Assembly (NCBI GenBank): GCA_963712905.1 | Contig: CAVQJU010000008.1 | Location: 248,001-312,000, forward strand | Direction of reading: 5' to 3' | DNA: 64,000 bases | From: CAVQJU01 sp963712905 | Lineage (GTDB): Bacteria > Acidobacteriota > Vicinamibacteria > Vicinamibacterales > CAVVIG01 | The notes under the pieces: model-generated | Seen by the model: the letters and a program-made list of their open reading frames with translations, nothing else | What the model was told of the DNA's origin: nothing | The model's database searches: none | In this document: piece by piece, positions 44,901-53,536 of the stretch | Position numbering within the stretch: the stretch's first letter is position 1 | How the letters are laid out: every line of letters starts with the position of its first letter | Translations under genes and position numbers: made by a program

Positions 44901-45441
44901 GCACGGGCCACGGCGCCGATGCGTCCAGCCGCGAGACCCGTCCGCTCACGGGGCAGCCCGAGTCGTTCGCGCCGGGCGGCGTCGGGCAATCGTCCATCCA
45001 GGTCGGGATGGGCGAGCCCGGGCTGGCCGGGTTCTTGTCGAGCGCGTACAAGACGTAGACGTACGGCCGCGTCGGAAACGCCGGATCGAGCTCCATCCCG
45101 AGGAGGCCGCGGTCCCAGTAGTCCTGCACCTGCGGACGGAGGTCCGCGAAGATCGTGGGCGTGGCCGCTGTCAGGCTGGCGAAGACCTTGATCAAGCCGC
45201 TCTTTTCCGCGACGAACACACGGCCGTCAGGCGCGAACTTGACGACGGTCGGCTGCGTCAACCCGGAGAAGATCGTGGTCTCTTGAAAGTTCGGCGGCAC
45301 CGCGCCGGCTTCGGCCGCATGGCCGGCCACCAACGAGAGGATGGCCGTGGCCGCCAGAATCAGCGGGCACACGAATCCACGAAGACGGCGCGTGAGCATC
45401 ACCACCATGGCCTGCACTGAGCTGGACAGCCCCGAGGTCAT
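41998..45441 (-). CDS. Secreted sorbosone dehydrogenase-like / PKD / DUF11 / FG-GAP mosaic protein
   Basis: This 1147-residue secreted protein has a signal sequence within the first 45 residues (LILAATAILSLVAGHAAEA). Residues about 50-500 form a glucose/sorbosone dehydrogenase-like beta-propeller (VKFAPDGRVFVAEKSG, GLRNPFRMAVRPGT, VGDVGWNTIEEIN). A PKD domain follows (FDASGSIDPDGDPLVYLWD), then an Ig-like region, a DUF11 repeat (ATPVILTGGRATITATVSNAG) and, from about 900, five FG-GAP/VCBS repeats (GDFDGDGREDLLWRN and relatives). ATG at 45441 is chosen because it overlaps the GGDEF stop as ATGA. It is probably exported and carbohydrate- or surface-associated. Confidence 0.9.
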   Translation of the reverse strand: MTSGLSSSVQAMVVMLTRRLRGFVCPLILAATAILSLVAGHAAEAGAVPPNFQETTIFSGLTQPTVVKFAPDGRVFVAEKSGLIKVFASLTAATPTIFADLRPQVQDYWDRGLLGMELDPAFPTRPYVYVLYALDKNPASPGSPIPTWMDDCPTPPGANDSGCPVSGRVSRLDASAPWPVQATERVLLDAFPQQFPSHSVGALAFGPDGALYVTGGEGAQFLDIDYGQFGGASGAGPGQFVPVNPLADPPGGVGVGLSPPFAQGGALRAQSVRRPDGQGARLSGAMLRIDPNTGAGLPDNPLAGSADLNARRIVAYGLRNPFRMAVRPGTSEVYVGDVGWNTIEEINRVDVAAGFAANFGWPCYEGYGLQTAYAPAGLASCLSLYTEGSAAQPYFAYNHANTIVPGETCSTGSSSVTGLAFYTAGSYPAAYQGALFFTDWSRHCIWAMLPGANGAPDPSQIITFDSGMTGGAVHLERGPGGDIFYVDLDNGRVQRISYFATNQPPVAVVSATPSSGASPLFVQFDASGSIDPDGDPLVYLWDLDGDGTFTDSTAVNPTFTYNTPGKHTATVVVTDLHGYSAAQVNVYVDDQPPHAVITTPASSVMWKVGDPIFFAGTGTDNEDGALPPSAFRWTLLMHHCPSNCHVHTIQSWTGIAGGSFSAPSHEYPSWIELTLTVTDSTGLSDTASVELQPQTVSLTLNTVPAGLTVVQGAASGPAPLTRTVIVGSNITVSAQTPQVSGGQTYAFSSWSDGGAATHQVTAPATPLSLTANFGLAVSLSLSQTATPVILTGGRATITATVSNAGTATATGVTLTEALPPGTTLLSSTPPGACAPAGASAVCTVPSLAQSASAVVTLVLRVRPLGTVPFTGTVASAQPDANVLDNSASASVVVRPVGDFDGDGREDLLWRNAATGQVTAWYMNNAAIAGSAVLSPSRGPDLNWRVGGVGDFDGDGKPDLIWRNQATGADELWLMNGLTRTSVVPILSVPDIGWQIVSVGDFNYDGWPDLLWQHTNGISNVIYMTGTTVSGSGPATTVLNSWQVSGTADWNNDGNVDEVWRRSTDGVTVALLLSGVNITTALPMFSLPDVNWRPVSFADLNGDGKPDLVLRNQVSGVAVAVYQDGVTVIGAAVLPAVSDMAWAIVGPR

Positions 45442-46859
45442 CCGAACCACACCCGGTTCTTGCCGAGCGTCTTCGCCTGGTAGAGCGCCTGATCGGCGCG
45501 TTCGATGAGGTCGCGCGGCAGGAGCTGCGCCGTCGACACGGCCAGGCCGATGCTGGCCGTCACCGACAGCGACGCGAGCGCCGGCTCCGTGAACCGGTAC
45601 GATTCGATCCGGCGCCGGATGCGTTCGGCCACGGTGGCGGCCGACTGGGCGCCGCTGTTCGGCATCAGGATCGCGAACTCCTCGCCGCCATAGCGCGTGC
45701 AGACATCGAACATCCGGACGGTCCGGCGCAGGATGACCGCGACTTCCTTGATGACAGAGTCGCCGGCCAGGTGCCCGAACTTGTCGTTGACCATCTTGAA
45801 GTCGTCCAGGTCGATCATCAGCAGCGCGAGCGGGATCTGATGGCGGCGCGCCCGCTCGAGTTCTTCCTCGAGGCGGACGTGCAGGTAGCGGCGGTTGAAG
45901 AGCCCGCTGAGCGGATCAATCGCCGCCGCGTGCGCGTACTGTTCCGCCTCGCTCACCGCCAGCTCGCGCGACAGCGCGAGAGCGACGGGGGCAGCCAGCG
46001 CCCGCAGGGAAGAGACGTCGTCTCTCGTGAACGGGCGATCATCCTCGCGATCCGTCGCGCTGATGACGCCCAGGATTCGCTGGCCGGCGCGAACCGGCAC
46101 CGCGACAAAGGAATTGGTTCGATACCGCGGCCGGCTCCGGAAGAGATCGTCGTGGGCGCGAACGTCGGGCACGCACATCGGCACGCCCGACTGAAACACG
46201 CTGCCGATGATTCCTTCGCCGGGTGTAATCCGCGCGTGCTCGACGAGCAGGCTCGGGTAGCCGTACGTCCCGTGAACCTTGAGGACCTGCGCAATCGGAT
46301 CGAAGATGGCCGTGCTCGCGACGCGGGCGCCCAGCAGCCGCGCGGTCGCCGACGACACCACGTCCGCCATGCGGGGAAATCCGTACACGCGCGCGAGGCG
46401 GCGAGAGAGCGCGTGCGTGGCCGTCTGGCGGTGCGCGGTCCGGCCGGCATCGCGCTCGGTCAGCAGCGCCGACACGGCACGCGCTGCCGCGACGATGGTC
46501 TGGCCGGCAGTGGACTGGTCGCCATGAACGGCGAGCGTAGCGGCGCGACGGCTGCCGGACAGCCGAATCATTGTCCACGGTGTGCCGGCCAGAAACGCCA
46601 TCGTTGGGCCGGGCGCATCAATCGGGGAAGCAAGCGACGTGGTGTCGGTCAGCGATGGCAGCGATGCGCCACGAATCGCGGTCGATACCGGCCGCAACGT
46701 CGGGCCGCGTCCTTCGAACACAGCCACCGTCGATTGGAGGGCGTCGGCCAGCCCCGCGACGACCACGTGGAGGCGATCCGCCACGACGCGCTCTTGCGAC
46801 GGCGGTCTCACGGCGTCCACACCGTATTCTGTTTCGGGCAGACAGGCCAGGCCGCCCAT
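45438..46859 (-). CDS. GAF-GGDEF diguanylate cyclase
   Basis: The protein has about 473 residues from the Met in TGMGGLACLPETE; the frame stays open 35 codons further upstream, so the start is uncertain. A GAF domain occupies roughly 165-310 (ITPGEGIIGSVFQSGVPMCVPDV). The GGDEF domain follows, with the intact active-site motif RYGGEEFAILMP, the substrate-binding DPLSGLFNRRYL and LALLMIDLDDFKMVND, so it should make cyclic di-GMP. Its stop overlaps the start of the secreted mosaic protein, so the two are probably co-transcribed. The 270 bp upstream, shared with the divergent degenerate-GGDEF gene, must hold both promoters; nothing clearer was seen. Confidence 0.88.
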   Translation of the reverse strand: MGGLACLPETEYGVDAVRPPSQERVVADRLHVVVAGLADALQSTVAVFEGRGPTLRPVSTAIRGASLPSLTDTTSLASPIDAPGPTMAFLAGTPWTMIRLSGSRRAATLAVHGDQSTAGQTIVAAARAVSALLTERDAGRTAHRQTATHALSRRLARVYGFPRMADVVSSATARLLGARVASTAIFDPIAQVLKVHGTYGYPSLLVEHARITPGEGIIGSVFQSGVPMCVPDVRAHDDLFRSRPRYRTNSFVAVPVRAGQRILGVISATDREDDRPFTRDDVSSLRALAAPVALALSRELAVSEAEQYAHAAAIDPLSGLFNRRYLHVRLEEELERARRHQIPLALLMIDLDDFKMVNDKFGHLAGDSVIKEVAVILRRTVRMFDVCTRYGGEEFAILMPNSGAQSAATVAERIRRRIESYRFTEPALASLSVTASIGLAVSTAQLLPRDLIERADQALYQAKTLGKNRVWFG

Positions 46860-47128
46860 GCCCGTGTCATTGAACTGTAGGTCCAACAAATCTCGCCTCT
46901 GGCAGACATCTTTCTGCCAAACCACAGGACGACACCCACCCCACACGCCCCGCGAGCCGATCAATCAGGCTAATCAGCGTCACGGACGGAGAGTTCGCGC
47001 GGGTCTTGTCCCTTGGGCGCTGAGGGCAGCAAGAGAAATGCCACGCTCGGGCTTGACTCGGCGTCTCCGATCCAAGGTTTGTCGCTTGGCTAGCTCATCA
47101 AAAAGGCCTAACATCATCTCCACCTCGC

Positions 47129-48809
47129 ATGGAGGATTCCGCCGTCACATTTTCCGAGCTCGTGCCGCAGGATTCAGCCGCGATCGATCGGCGCGCCAGC
47201 GCGGTGAACGCGGAGCTCGAGTACCTCCTGCAGCTGCGCCACCATCTCAATGCTGCCTTCGAGTTGTTCGACGAGCGGTGCATGCCGATCCTGCCGCCGG
47301 GCAATGGCACGATCGTCAAGCGTCTCCGCCGCCTGGCCGTGCAGCCCGATGGCTCGCCGATGCGCACCGCGCTCGAGCAAGTCGTCGCGACGGGGCAGTC
47401 GCGCGTGGATGTCGTCGAGGGACTGCGCATCGCGACCGCGCGCATCATCGCGCCGAACCCGCTCCGCGCCGCTGTGATTGCGCTGGCCGAGCCCGCCGAC
47501 GACCCCAAGCGAGTCCAGGGCGGACGCGGACTCGAGCTGATGACGGGATGGCTGGCCGAAATGGTCGCCAAACCCGCAGGCACGTCCGATTCGAGCCGCG
47601 ACACCGAGTGGCGCCAGATTTCAGCGTTCTGTCGCGTCGTCAGCGAGCAGGCCGTCCTCGGGTCGGAAACCGCCGTCATCAACGTGTTCATCGAGGCCCT
47701 GGCCATCTGGGACGACCTCGACGTGCGTGCCTACGCGGCCACGCTGAACCACACGTTCTCGCAGTCGGTCGCGCTGAGCGGCGCGAACCCGTCGCTCGCG
47801 CCGTCGATCATCGATCCCTCGGCGCTCGGCCAGGACGGCGCGCTGACGCCGATACCGCCCGATGTGATGGAGCGACTGAGTTTCCCGGAAACCGTCGGCG
47901 TGTCCGTTGCGCACGTGCCCGACGGTGCGACTCCCGCCTGGCTGCTGGTGTTTCTCGGCGAGATCACCCCTGAGGCCACCCCCCGCATCTCGGCGCTCGT
48001 GAACGTCCTCGGCGAGGTGCTGAGCGCGGCGCGCGCCGCGGAGATGTCGCGCCTCACGTGGGCCCTGTTACAGGCGCTGGTCGCGGGACTGGACTCGGCC
48101 GACGACAGAGATCGGCCGCGCATTGCAGCAGCTGACGGTGGCAACGGGCCGGCCCGCCGGGCTGTCGGTGACGCGCCTCGACGGCGCGGTGCTGATGGGC
48201 GCCGGCGAAGCGGATTTGCTTTCGAGCTGGAGTGCCACCGGAGGCGTCAGCGTCCGGCAACCCCTCGTGGAGTCGTGCGAGATGCTGCTGGCGCTCGCCC
48301 CGAGCGAGCGCAGCCCCGCGCTCGTGCGCGACCAGCGGCTGCTCGACGCGGCGGCGTCGGTCTTCGGGTGCTGGACGGCGGCGCTGCTCAAGCGCGACGA
48401 GCTCGCGCGTGGACGCCGCGGCGTCGAGCGTCCGTTCGACGAGATCCTGCAGCAGCAGATTCGGCTCGCCCGCGAGACGGGCACCGAACTCGCCGTCATC
48501 GTCGTGAAGCCGGGAGGCGCCCAGCCCCTGGCCGTCCGGAAGTGGGTGCGCGAAATGCGGGCGCAGCTGCGGGCCGTGGACATCGCCGTCGCCCTGCCGA
48601 CGGGCGAGGTCGGCATCGTCCTGCCGAGCACGTCGCTCAGAGAAGCGACGCGTGTGGCGGATCGGCTGCGACAGCTGGGCGGCGACGATCAGGGCCTGGC
48701 GCCGTTCGCGGCGGCGCTCGCGGGCGTCGTCAGCCTCGCCGAACAGAACGTGGACGATGCGTCGACGCTGATGGGCGAGGCCCGGACCCGGGCGACGCGC
48801 GTGCAGTAG
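47129..48809 (+). CDS. Degenerate GGDEF-type regulatory protein (frameshifted)
   Basis: The gene gives about 559 residues when a single +1 frameshift near 48105-48115 is corrected; 1681 bp is 3n+1. The first frame (MEDSAVTFSELVPQD...) contains a GAF-like helical region and runs to LVAGLDSADDR. The continuation IGRALQQLTVATGRPAGLSVTRLDG and the C-terminal domain are in the next frame and end RATRVQ. That domain looks like a GGDEF fold in which the catalytic GGEEF is replaced by PTGEV (ALPTGEVGIVLPST), so cyclase activity is unlikely and an effector or structural role is more probable. It converges on htpG. Confidence 0.75.
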
Positions 48810-48817
48810 ACTGCCGG

Positions 48818-50713
48818 CTACGGCGTCCAGATTCGCGACGGCGATTCACCCGCAAGGCCCAGCATCAGCTCGTTCAGCCGCTTGACGAACGCGGCCGGAT
48901 CCTCGATCTGGCCACCCTCGGCGAGCAACGCCTGATCGAACAGCACGTGGCTCCAGTCGGAAAATCGCGGGCCGTCGATCTCGTGCTTCAGCCGCTGCAC
49001 GAGCGGGTGGCGGCCGTTGAGCTCCAGGATCGGCTTGCCGGCGGTCACCTTCTGGCCCGCCGACTTGAGAAGCCGCTCGAGGTGCGTGCTCATGCCGTGG
49101 CGGTCGGCGACGATGCACGCCGGCGAGGTCGTCAGCCGATCGGTCAGTCGCACTTCGGCCGCCCTGTCCGAGAGGACCTCCGTCATGCGCCCGATCAGCC
49201 CTTTGTACTCGCCTTCTTCCTGCTGAAGCTCCTGCTTCGCGGCCGGATCGGCGAGCGGACCGAGGTCAAGGTCGCCCTTCGTGACGGATTCGAGCGGCTT
49301 TCCCTCGAACTCGGGCAGGTTCGACACCAGCCACTCGTCCACCCGGTCGCAGAGGAGCAGGACCTCGATGTCCAGTTTGCCGAACACTTCGAGGTGCGGG
49401 CTGTGCCGCGCCGCCTGCAGGTTGTCGGCGGTGATGTAGAAGATCCCGGTCTGGCCCTCCTTCATCCGGGCCACGTAATCCGATAGCGACACCGTCTGCT
49501 CGTCGCCCGTCGTCCGTGTGGAAGTGAACCGCAGCAGCGGTGCGATCCGGGGCGTATTGGGCGCGTCCTCGCCGACGCCTTCCTTGAGGACCGCGCCAAA
49601 CTCCTTCCAGAACGTGGCGTAGTCGTCCGGCTTGTTCTTCGCCAGGTCCTCGAGGAGGGACAGGACGCGCTTCACCGCCGCCGCCCGGATGGCCTCCACG
49701 TCCGCCGAGTGCTGCAGGATCTCACGCGAGACGTTGAGCGGGAGATCGGTCGAGTCGATCACGCCGCGCACGAAGCGGAGATACGCGGGCATCAGCTGGT
49801 CCGCATCGTCCATGATGAACACGCGGCGGACGTAAAGCTTGATGCCGTGCCGGTGGCCGGGATGGAACAGGTCGAACGGCGCGCGCCTGGGGATGAAGAG
49901 CAGGAGCGTGTACTCCTGCTTGCCCTCCACCCTCGCGTGGGTGTGCGCCAGCGGCCCCTCGAAATCGTGGGCGACGTGTTTGTACAGCTCCGCGTACTGC
50001 TCGTCGGTGATCTCTGACTTGGGGCGGGCCCACAGCGCGGACGCCTGGTTGACCTGCTCCTCGCCCATGAAGATTGGAATCGTGATGTGGTCCGAGTACT
50101 TGCGCAGGATGTTCTTCAGCGTCAGCGCGCGGAGCAGGTCGTCCTCGCCCTCGCGCAGATGCAGGATGACTTCGGTTCCGCGGGCCTCGCGGACGACGGT
50201 GTCGATGCTGTAGTCGCCCTCGCCGGCGCTCTCCCAGCGCACTCCGTGTTCGGCCGTCAGGCCGGCCTTGCGCGTGATGAGCGTGACGTGATCGGCCACG
50301 ATGAACGCGGAATAGAAGCCGACGCCGAACTGGCCGATGAGATGCGCATCTTTGGCCTGGTCGCCGGTCATCTGCTGGAGGAACTCGCGGGTGCCCGACT
50401 TCGCGATCGTCCCGATGTTCGCGATCACCTCGTCGCGCGACATGCCGATGCCGTTGTCGGCGATGGTCACGGTCCGCGCCTTCTCGTCAGCCGAGATGCG
50501 AATGCGGAGCTCGGGGTCGTCCTTGAGGAGCGCCCAGTCGGTGATGGCCTCGAAGCGCAGGCGATCGCAGGCGTCCGACGCGTTCGAAACGAGCTCGCGC
50601 AGGAAGATCTCCTTGTTTCCGTACAAGGAGTGAATCATCAGGTGGAGCAGCTGGCGGACTTCGGTCTGAAAGCCCAGCACCTGCCGGGACGGGGTATCGC
50701 TCGATGTGGTCAT
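48818..50713 (-). CDS. htpG: Molecular chaperone HtpG (Hsp90 family)
   Basis: This is a 631-residue Hsp90, the usual bacterial length. The N-terminal GHKL ATPase shows FLRELVSNASDACDRLRF, DNGIGMSRDE, GTIAKSGT and GQFGVGFYSAF. The middle domain includes LYVRRVFIMDD and GVIDSTDLPLNVSRE, and the C-terminal dimerisation domain ends near GESPSRIWTP. It folds cytosolic client proteins under stress. The start overlaps the stop of the upstream secreted protein (ATGA), an odd partner for a chaperone. A longer in-frame upstream extension is antisense-like and was rejected. Confidence 0.97.
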   Translation of the reverse strand: MTTSSDTPSRQVLGFQTEVRQLLHLMIHSLYGNKEIFLRELVSNASDACDRLRFEAITDWALLKDDPELRIRISADEKARTVTIADNGIGMSRDEVIANIGTIAKSGTREFLQQMTGDQAKDAHLIGQFGVGFYSAFIVADHVTLITRKAGLTAEHGVRWESAGEGDYSIDTVVREARGTEVILHLREGEDDLLRALTLKNILRKYSDHITIPIFMGEEQVNQASALWARPKSEITDEQYAELYKHVAHDFEGPLAHTHARVEGKQEYTLLLFIPRRAPFDLFHPGHRHGIKLYVRRVFIMDDADQLMPAYLRFVRGVIDSTDLPLNVSREILQHSADVEAIRAAAVKRVLSLLEDLAKNKPDDYATFWKEFGAVLKEGVGEDAPNTPRIAPLLRFTSTRTTGDEQTVSLSDYVARMKEGQTGIFYITADNLQAARHSPHLEVFGKLDIEVLLLCDRVDEWLVSNLPEFEGKPLESVTKGDLDLGPLADPAAKQELQQEEGEYKGLIGRMTEVLSDRAAEVRLTDRLTTSPACIVADRHGMSTHLERLLKSAGQKVTAGKPILELNGRHPLVQRLKHEIDGPRFSDWSHVLFDQALLAEGGQIEDPAAFVKRLNELMLGLAGESPSRIWTP

Positions 50714-51633
50714 CGTGTTGGTGTGTTTTGAAGTGTGGGATCGGTCTGCAGCAGCTTTTCGAAGCGCAGCAGGTCCTCGTTGTTCTCGATGCACTCGTAC
50801 TCTCGCAGCCGTTCGTTCGGCCTGAGCCTGAAGATCTCCACCTGGCGCCACGGCTTGGTGAAGACCTCCGGATCCTCCATGGTCACTTCGTAACGGATGG
50901 TGTCGGGCGAGTCGCGCGTGTAGCGCTCGATGACGTGCAGCTTGTCGCTGTGAATCGTGCCGACGCCTGCCAGCCACGTTTTCTCGTTGAAGCCGATCAC
51001 GTCCACGACAAGCGTGTCGCCCTCCCAGCGGGCCACGGAGTCTCCGAGGAAGGAGGGTTCGATGTCGTCCGGATGCGGCCGGCCGTCGGTCGGGATGATT
51101 CGAAAGGCATGGTGCGCCTCGTACAGCAGGATGACCTGGCCACGCATCTGGACGATCTGGAAGGGCAGCGGCCTTGTGGTGATCCGCGGCACGCCTGAGA
51201 GAAAGCAGCGCGCCATGGGGTCGTCAACGCCCCGGCGGGCAACGTAGGCCTGGCGTCTGGCTTCGGCCGCCGGCGTGTAGGGTGGCGGCTCGGGCCGCGG
51301 CGGAGGCTGTCTGCCGGCGGCGGCGTCGGCCTGCCGGATCGCGTTGGCTTCTTCTTCGCCAATCAGCAACTGGAGCGCGCCGGTTATCCAGATGCCCGAC
51401 AGGTCGGGCTTGCCGTCGGCGGCGCGCGGAATCTTCCGGACGCCGGCGGCCGCGGGTGGGGGACTGCTTCCACGCGGCGCCGTCTTCGGCGGGTTTTGCG
51501 CGAGGAGGACGCAGCCCAGCACACTCACGAGGGCGGCAACAAGGAAGCGACGTGGCGGATGTGTGCCGTGCCATGGCTTATTGTCCGCCGGTGCCGGCCG
51601 GCGGCCCCGAGGCAAGCTTGCGGCCGTCCGCAA
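50710..51633 (-). CDS. Secreted 'PDLSGIW' family protein of unknown function
   Basis: The open frame encodes 307 residues. After a hydrophobic segment (FLVAALVSVLGCVLLAQ) comes the ADGKPDLSGIW motif seen in many secreted Acidobacteriota proteins, then a beta-rich domain (YEAHHAFRIIPTDGRPHPDD, WEGDTLVVDVIGFN, YEVTMEDPEVFTKPWRQVEIF). Function is unknown. The annotated start overlaps the upstream gene by 56 bp and puts 29 residues before the signal segment. An ATG at 51574 followed by one surplus base would give a normal signal peptide (MARHTS then PRRFLV), so an indel near 51555 is likely. The stop overlaps htpG by 4 bp. Confidence 0.72.
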   Translation of the reverse strand: MRTAASLPRGRRPAPADNKPWHGTHPPRRFLVAALVSVLGCVLLAQNPPKTAPRGSSPPPAAAGVRKIPRAADGKPDLSGIWITGALQLLIGEEEANAIRQADAAAGRQPPPRPEPPPYTPAAEARRQAYVARRGVDDPMARCFLSGVPRITTRPLPFQIVQMRGQVILLYEAHHAFRIIPTDGRPHPDDIEPSFLGDSVARWEGDTLVVDVIGFNEKTWLAGVGTIHSDKLHVIERYTRDSPDTIRYEVTMEDPEVFTKPWRQVEIFRLRPNERLREYECIENNEDLLRFEKLLQTDPTLQNTPTR

Positions 51634-51970
51634 GGGTCACCTGGCGCGATGCGGCGAGGTTCGGATCGGTTCGCGCCCGCCAGCCAAACACCGTTACGCT
51701 ATCGCCCGGTTTCATCGTCACGTCGCGCTTCCAGCCCTGCCGGATGAGCATGTTGGGCGGGTACCCTTCGAACTTCCATTGCGTGACTGCGCCCGCGTCG
51801 TCTTTGACATCCACGTAGAAGTGGATGTGGGGGTTCGTCCAGTCGATCTTGGCAACCGTGCCGGTGATCGTGACCGGTTTTGTCCCGTCGTACTCCGCCG
51901 CAAAGGAGTGGTGCGCAGAAAGCCCCGTGGCTCCGAGAAGACCGAACGCGAGAATCACGGCCGGTTTCAT
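51578..51970 (-). CDS. DUF6152-like small secreted protein
   Basis: This 130-residue protein has a signal peptide (VILAFGLLGATGLSAHHSFA). The mature part starts HHSFAAEYDGTKPVTITGTVAKIDWTNPH and has a small beta-barrel pattern (VDVKDDAGAVTQWKFEG, VTVFGWRARTDPN). This matches, from memory, the DUF6152 family common in Acidobacteriota and Proteobacteria, whose role is unknown. The start ATG at 51970 has good signal-peptide spacing. The gene precedes the PDLSGIW protein, a pairing that suggests a shared periplasmic job. Confidence 0.8.
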   Translation of the reverse strand: MKPAVILAFGLLGATGLSAHHSFAAEYDGTKPVTITGTVAKIDWTNPHIHFYVDVKDDAGAVTQWKFEGYPPNMLIRQGWKRDVTMKPGDSVTVFGWRARTDPNLAASRQVTLADGRKLASGPPAGTGGQ

Positions 51971-52065
51971 GGGCGTCCTCCCACCGCGCATTGTAACGCC
52001 GGGCGCGCACGCGTCGAGCACCATGGCGCGCGAACTGGTAGGATTCGTTCTCAGAGAGGCGTCCG

Positions 52066-52596
52066 ATGGCTCGATCGCGTGTGAAATGGCTGGCAGGCAT
52101 GATGGCAAGTGCGACCCTGGCTCTTCTGATGAGCCATCTCGCGGGGGCGAGCGCATTCGCCCAGGCCCCGGATCCCGACGATGTGGCGGAGGGCATGCGC
52201 CTTTACCGGACGAAAGGCGACTGCCAGTCGTGTCATGGCTGGGCGGCGGATGGCCGCAAGATGGACACGCAGATGCCCGACGGCGCGAACTTGCGGACCA
52301 CGCGGCTGAGCCGCGAGCTGCTGCTGATGACCATCAAGTGCGGCAGGCCCGGCAAGGGGATGCCCGCGTACGACCGGCTGGCGTACAGCGACGGCCGCTG
52401 CTACAACATGAAGGCGGCCGACCTGAAGAGCAAGAACCTCGAGATGCCCGATCCGCCGGCGACGTTGCAGGTCCGCGAGATGGAGCGCATCCTCGATTTC
52501 CTCCAGGTGAAGGTCGTTGGACAGGGGCCGATGACCAGGGCCAAGTGCGTCGAGTTCTGGGGCTCGGAGGTCGACGTGTGCAAGGAGCTGCAGTAG
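52066..52596 (+). CDS. Secreted monohaem cytochrome c
   Basis: This is a 176-residue cytochrome c. A signal peptide (residues 1-33, ending AFAQA) is followed by one haem-binding motif C53-Q-S-C56-H57 and a likely axial Met99 in GKGMPAYD. Extra cysteines (C92, C112, and a C-terminal pair) may form disulfides. It probably carries electrons in the periplasm, and a PQQ alcohol dehydrogenase about 1 kb downstream on the other strand is a possible donor. It is divergent from the DUF6152-like gene. Confidence 0.9.
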   Translation: MARSRVKWLAGMMASATLALLMSHLAGASAFAQAPDPDDVAEGMRLYRTKGDCQSCHGWAADGRKMDTQMPDGANLRTTRLSRELLLMTIKCGRPGKGMPAYDRLAYSDGRCYNMKAADLKSKNLEMPDPPATLQVREMERILDFLQVKVVGQGPMTRAKCVEFWGSEVDVCKELQ

Positions 52597-52664
52597 ACCG
52601 CCGACAGCGGTGAACCGTTCGTGACGCGATTCGTATAAAGCGTCATGAAGAAGCTCGTCGTTCG

Positions 52665-53477
52665 TTGCCAGCCTCCTCGGCTTTCGTTCCGCTTCGCGCG
52701 CAGGCGCCCGCTGACTCCGGACCGAAACCGGCATTCGAAGTCGCGTCCATCAAGCGCAACGTGTCCGGCAGCGACAACGCCTCGATGCGCGCCCTGCCCG
52801 GCGGCCGGGTCACGGTCACCAACAACTCGTTGTTCAATCTCATTCGCAACGCCCACCGGCTCCAGCGCTTCCAGATGACCGGAGGGCCCGACTGGATCGA
52901 CAGGGACAAGTGGGACATCGTCGCAAAAGCCGAGGGCGACCTGTCGCCGCAGCAGATGCTCCCGATGGTGGAGACGCTGCTGACCGATCGGTTCAAGCTG
53001 GTCGCGCACAGGGAAATGCGCGACGCGCCGATCTACGCGCTCGTCCTGGCGAAGAGCGATGGCCGACTCGGCCCGCAGCTCAAACCGTCGTCCACCGACT
53101 GCCAGGCGTGGATGGCGGAACTGCGGGCTCGCGGCGGAGCGCCGCCACCGCAGGGGAGTCCCGTACGCTGCGGCATCCGCTTCATCTCAGGCAAGGTCAT
53201 CGGCAACGCGATGCCGATCGCCGATCTCGCCAGAAACCTGTCGGGGGTTGCGGGCCGGATGGTGGTGGACAAGACGGGCCTGACCGGCGCGTACGATTTC
53301 GAGATGACCTTCACTCCGGACCCGGCGCCGGGCGACGGCCCGACGCCCCAGTCGCTCAGCGAGGGCGGCTCGCTGTTCACAGCGCTGCAGGAGCAACTCG
53401 GGCTGAAGCTCGAGGCGCAGCGCGGCCCGATCGAGTTCTTCGTGATCGACTCGGCCGAAAGGCCGAGAGAAGATTGA
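52665..53477 (+). CDS. TIGR03435-family soil-associated protein
   Basis: The open frame gives 270 residues starting at a weak TTG. The body carries family hallmarks: FEVASIKRN near the N-terminus, GGRVTVTNNSLFNLI, GPDWIDRDKWDIVAKAEG, LLTDRFKLVAHRE, VVDKTGLTGAYDFEMTFTPD and a C-terminal EQLGLKLEAQRGPIEFFVIDSAERP. The family is expanded in Acidobacteriota; its function is unknown. A better start is the ATG at 52645 (MKKLVVR), which lies in a different frame. Joining it to LPASSAFVPLRAQA would give a normal signal peptide, so a missing base near 52660 is suspected. It is followed directly by a twin-hairpin repeat. Confidence 0.85.
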   Translation: MPASSAFVPLRAQAPADSGPKPAFEVASIKRNVSGSDNASMRALPGGRVTVTNNSLFNLIRNAHRLQRFQMTGGPDWIDRDKWDIVAKAEGDLSPQQMLPMVETLLTDRFKLVAHREMRDAPIYALVLAKSDGRLGPQLKPSSTDCQAWMAELRARGGAPPPQGSPVRCGIRFISGKVIGNAMPIADLARNLSGVAGRMVVDKTGLTGAYDFEMTFTPDPAPGDGPTPQSLSEGGSLFTALQEQLGLKLEAQRGPIEFFVIDSAERPRED

Positions 53478-53478
53478 A

Positions 53479-53529
53479 GTAGGGCGGCCCTTTCAGGGCC
53501 GCCAGGCGGGGCTGAAAGCCCCGCCCTAC
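53479..53529. repeat. Twin-hairpin repeat bounded by GTAG/CTAC at a convergent junction
   Basis: This 51 bp element is nearly identical to the one at 30744-30795. It has the same two hairpins (GCGGCCCTTTCAGGGCCGC and GCGGGGCTGAAAGCCCCGC) with GTAGG and CCTAC ends. It fills the gap between the TIGR03435 gene, ending at 53477, and the convergent PQQ dehydrogenase, ending at 53537. A bidirectional terminator or REP-like role is inferred. Confidence 0.85.
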
Positions 53530-53536
53530 GCCGGCG

